A DNA stretch of 64,000 nucleotides, taken from contig DASXVJ010000017.1 of NCBI GenBank assembly GCA_036504335.1, forward strand, positions 160,692-224,691. Reading direction: 5' to 3'. Under the pieces are notes generated by a model. That model saw only the letters and a list, made by a program, of their open reading frames with translations. It did no database searches and had not been told where the DNA came from. Made by a program: the position numbers and the translations under genes. This stretch comes from Fen-183 sp036504335 (lineage in GTDB: Bacteria; Acidobacteriota; Thermoanaerobaculia; UBA5066). Shown here piece by piece: positions 62,136 through 64,000 of this stretch. Numbering within the stretch: position 1 is the stretch's first letter; every line of letters begins with the position of its first letter.

Positions 62136-62812
62136 GCCGCGGACTCGAACTCGTCCGAGATCGCGTCCCAGACCTCCGCGGGCTTCGTCTGGACGACGAG
62201 GTGCGGGGCGTCGAGCTCGACGACCGTGCAGCACGGGACTTTCGAGCAGACGTGTCGCGCTCGCCCCAGCGAGATGAGCCGGTCCCGGGTTCCGAGAATG
62301 GTGAGGAGAGGAGCGACGAGGTAAGAGGAGAGTTCGCTGGCGGTCGCCGAGAACGCCGCGTTGAGACGACCCCGAAGAATTTCCTTCGGCAGCGACCGGA
62401 CCTCTTCGAGCACGGTTCGTCCGAGGGCGCGGTCGCCGCCTGCGAGGGTGTGGGCGGCGGTCCAAACCGGCATGACTCGCGACGCGACGACCGAGGCCGC
62501 GAGCCCGGCGGGCAACTGGAAGCCGACCTCGACGAGGGGATTGCAGAGAACGAGAAGCGCCACCTTCTGGCCGAGCCGGGCCGCGAGCCGGGCGCCGATC
62601 GGCCCCGAGTACGACTCCGCGACGAGGACGAACCCCTCGAGGCGCTTGAGCTCCGCCTCGATCGTCGCCGCGAGCCCGTCGAAGCTCTGGTCGCCGAGCG
62701 TCGGGAGCGCGACGGGCAGGCACCGCGCCCAAGGCGGCGCGAGCGCGACGAAGGACGAGAACATCGCGGTCGATCCGTGCAGCCCAGGCAGGAGGACGAC
62801 GTCTGTCTTCAC
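62132..62812 (-). CDS. Alpha/beta hydrolase
   Basis: A 226-residue hydrolase: oxyanion motif LLPGLHGSTAMF, nucleophile elbow VLVAESYSGPIGA with serine, aspartate in LGTRDRLI and histidine in ELDAPHLVVQT. It resembles small carboxylesterases or BioH-like proteins. The start is GTG at 62812. The gene is convergent with the SBP gene, overlapping by four bases. Confidence 0.82.
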   Translation of the reverse strand: MKTDVVLLPGLHGSTAMFSSFVALAPPWARCLPVALPTLGDQSFDGLAATIEAELKRLEGFVLVAESYSGPIGARLAARLGQKVALLVLCNPLVEVGFQLPAGLAASVVASRVMPVWTAAHTLAGGDRALGRTVLEEVRSLPKEILRGRLNAAFSATASELSSYLVAPLLTILGTRDRLISLGRARHVCSKVPCCTVVELDAPHLVVQTKPAEVWDAISDEFESAA

Positions 62813-62903
62813 GGAGGCGGCCGGATCTTAGATCGCTCCGCCGTCCTCCGGGCCCTGGGATAGAGTCTTCTCAACAACGCGCTCGAACCGAGCCGGAGTG
62901 GTC

Positions 62904-64000
62904 ATGAGACGTTTGGCGGGTTTCCTTGCGACGGGATTCGGCCTGGCCTTCGCACTTCCGGCTCTGGCCTGGCCTGCCGAGATGCACGGGAGCCTCGTCG
63001 AGACGGCTTTCCTGATTTCGCCGCCGGCGAAGGCGCGCATCCCGAGCCTGTACCTCGACGCGGTGCTCCAGGCCGCAAAGGAAACCCGTGAGGCGGGTGA
63101 GCAGGCCGGCGAATGCCTGCCCCACCGGGACGCGCCCCAGGAGGCCCAGCGGGCCCTGGAATTCTTCTTCAAGAATCCGAAGTGGACGCACAACAACGCG
63201 GTGAGCGTAGGCCGAGCCCTGCACTTCGCCGCGGACAGCATCCTGCCCGACTCCGTCGAACGTGGGGGCCGCGACGTGCGGCGGGCCATCTTCACGGGAC
63301 GCGACTTCGTGGTCTTCCGGGAGTCGCGCGACGACGCGGCCTTGCCCATCTCGACCTTCCTGCGAAACAGGGCGAAGGAGGCCCATTTCGCGGATGATCC
63401 GAATGAAGACGATGCCCTGCGGTATCGGGCGGCCGTCAACGCGATCGTCGACCTCCTCCTGCGGCTCGCGCCCGTGCCGGGCGAGCCGGCGGCGCCGGAC
63501 GGCGGCGTGGGACTCTTCGTGGTGGACACGCTGGACACCGGCCTCGGGGGCATGCACGTCGTCAAGGAAGACAAGAAGGTCGTCGGCGCGCGCGTGGACT
63601 CGCTCGGCGACCTGTGGATCACGACGGAGACCACTCTCTGGTACGACCCGGAAAAGTCCTGGGGCGGCAAGCGCCGCTCCGTCTCCATCGAGAGCGATGG
63701 GATCCACGTCATGGACCGCGCCAGCCGGAAGGTCGGGGACGAGGTCGTGTCGCGGATGGCGATCTTCAACAACACCACGCTCTGCGGCGTCCAGCTCGCC
63801 CTCTCGGCGGGAAAGTGGAAGCTCGACGTGCCTCTCGACATCCCGCCTCGCGCAATTCGGATGGTCGACGTGCGGGTACCCGTAGCCGTCGCCCTCGGGG
63901 GGATGAAGTCGCAGTTCAGCGTGAGCGAACTCTGCCGGACAAATCCGGCCGTGTTCCAATTGACGAGTTACGCGAAGGTCTCCGGGACAAACGCCGAGGC
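62904..64000 (+). CDS. Exported protein with zinc-phospholipase/P1-nuclease-like N terminus (partial, runs off right edge)
   Basis: An open frame of 365 codons without stop. A signal peptide (MRRLAGFLATGFGLAFALPA, then LA) should be cut before the tryptophan of WPAEMHGSLVETAFLI, an arrangement like the first-residue zinc ligand of P1-nuclease/phospholipase C proteins. A possible helical ligand segment is VGRALHFAADSILPDS. From about residue 190 onward the protein is beta-rich (GLFVVDTLDTGLGGMHVV and on) and unfamiliar. GGAG lies five bases before the ATG at 62904. The function is uncertain. Confidence 0.65.
   Translation, partial: MRRLAGFLATGFGLAFALPALAWPAEMHGSLVETAFLISPPAKARIPSLYLDAVLQAAKETREAGEQAGECLPHRDAPQEAQRALEFFFKNPKWTHNNAVSVGRALHFAADSILPDSVERGGRDVRRAIFTGRDFVVFRESRDDAALPISTFLRNRAKEAHFADDPNEDDALRYRAAVNAIVDLLLRLAPVPGEPAAPDGGVGLFVVDTLDTGLGGMHVVKEDKKVVGARVDSLGDLWITTETTLWYDPEKSWGGKRRSVSIESDGIHVMDRASRKVGDEVVSRMAIFNNTTLCGVQLALSAGKWKLDVPLDIPPRAIRMVDVRVPVAVALGGMKSQFSVSELCRTNPAVFQLTSYAKVSGTNAE

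Noticed and set aside
1..64000. tRNA, rRNA, CRISPR, transposase or phage genes
   Set aside because: Scanning all intergenic gaps, the largest of which is about 170 bases, revealed none of these.

Overview
The window is 64 kb of very GC-rich, almost fully coding bacterial DNA. I found no tRNA, rRNA, CRISPR array, insertion sequence or phage gene. Short overlaps (ATGA, GTGA, CTGA) and frequent GTG starts are the rule. The gene content suggests an Acidobacteriota-like anaerobe or facultative anaerobe: dnaK followed by an HspR-type MerR gene, DUF4388 and DUF1844 proteins, FG-GAP/UnbV lipoprotein, RNB ribonuclease with a DNDDSRDLDQ motif, Hyf-type membrane complex, PPDK and an NfnAB fusion. This assignment is an inference from gene content, not from a marker tree.

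Region 1 (1-6607, minus): two tandem helix-turn-helix/PTS-EIIA proteins lead into a Hyf (hydrogenase-4-like) membrane module with two adjacent HyfB/NuoL-type pumps, HyfC and a HyfE that runs off the left edge. Region 2 (6746-12175, plus): a MacA/MacB-like exporter with two FtsX-type permeases, then Sua5/TsaC. Region 3 (12172-23303, minus): a seven-gene, nearly gapless operon with the gene set of the selenium-linked anaerobic purine/urate cluster (XdhD-like dehydrogenase, two fold-type-II PLP enzymes, SsnA, short YgfK, YgeW, YgeY). Region 4 (23376-29698): MFS transporter, epoxide-hydrolase-like enzyme, RNB ribonuclease and pyruvate phosphate dikinase.

Region 5 (29824-32277, plus) is the least familiar part. 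It holds a sigma region-2-only protein, a TPR protein, a terminator, a leader with mutually exclusive hairpins, an 18-residue peptide gene, a beta-rich protein and a zinc-ribbon miniprotein. Region 6 (32376-41141) holds an NfnAB-rubrerythrin triple fusion, an FG-GAP lipoprotein, a dienelactone hydrolase, a molybdopterin oxidoreductase and an exported amidohydrolase. Region 7 (41138-50218, minus) runs from dnaK and hspR through a sigma-70 factor, a DnaC-like ATPase, SpoIID, AMMECR1 and a class V aminotransferase to an acyl-CoA dehydrogenase with a palindromic operator candidate. Region 8 (50333-62135) has DUF4388, TPR and DUF1844 proteins, MazG, and a phosphatase-EnvC-CtpA-YibQ envelope operon in which both the EnvC and CtpA homologues have lost catalytic residues. 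Region 9 (62132-64000) has an alpha/beta hydrolase and an exported protein cut by the right edge.

Across the window a short AT-rich motif, roughly CCTCTTACTTTCTAAGAAA followed by TCTTC, recurs in both orientations inside unrelated genes. No annotated feature explains it. It and the sigma-TPR-peptide locus are the two signals most worth pursuing.
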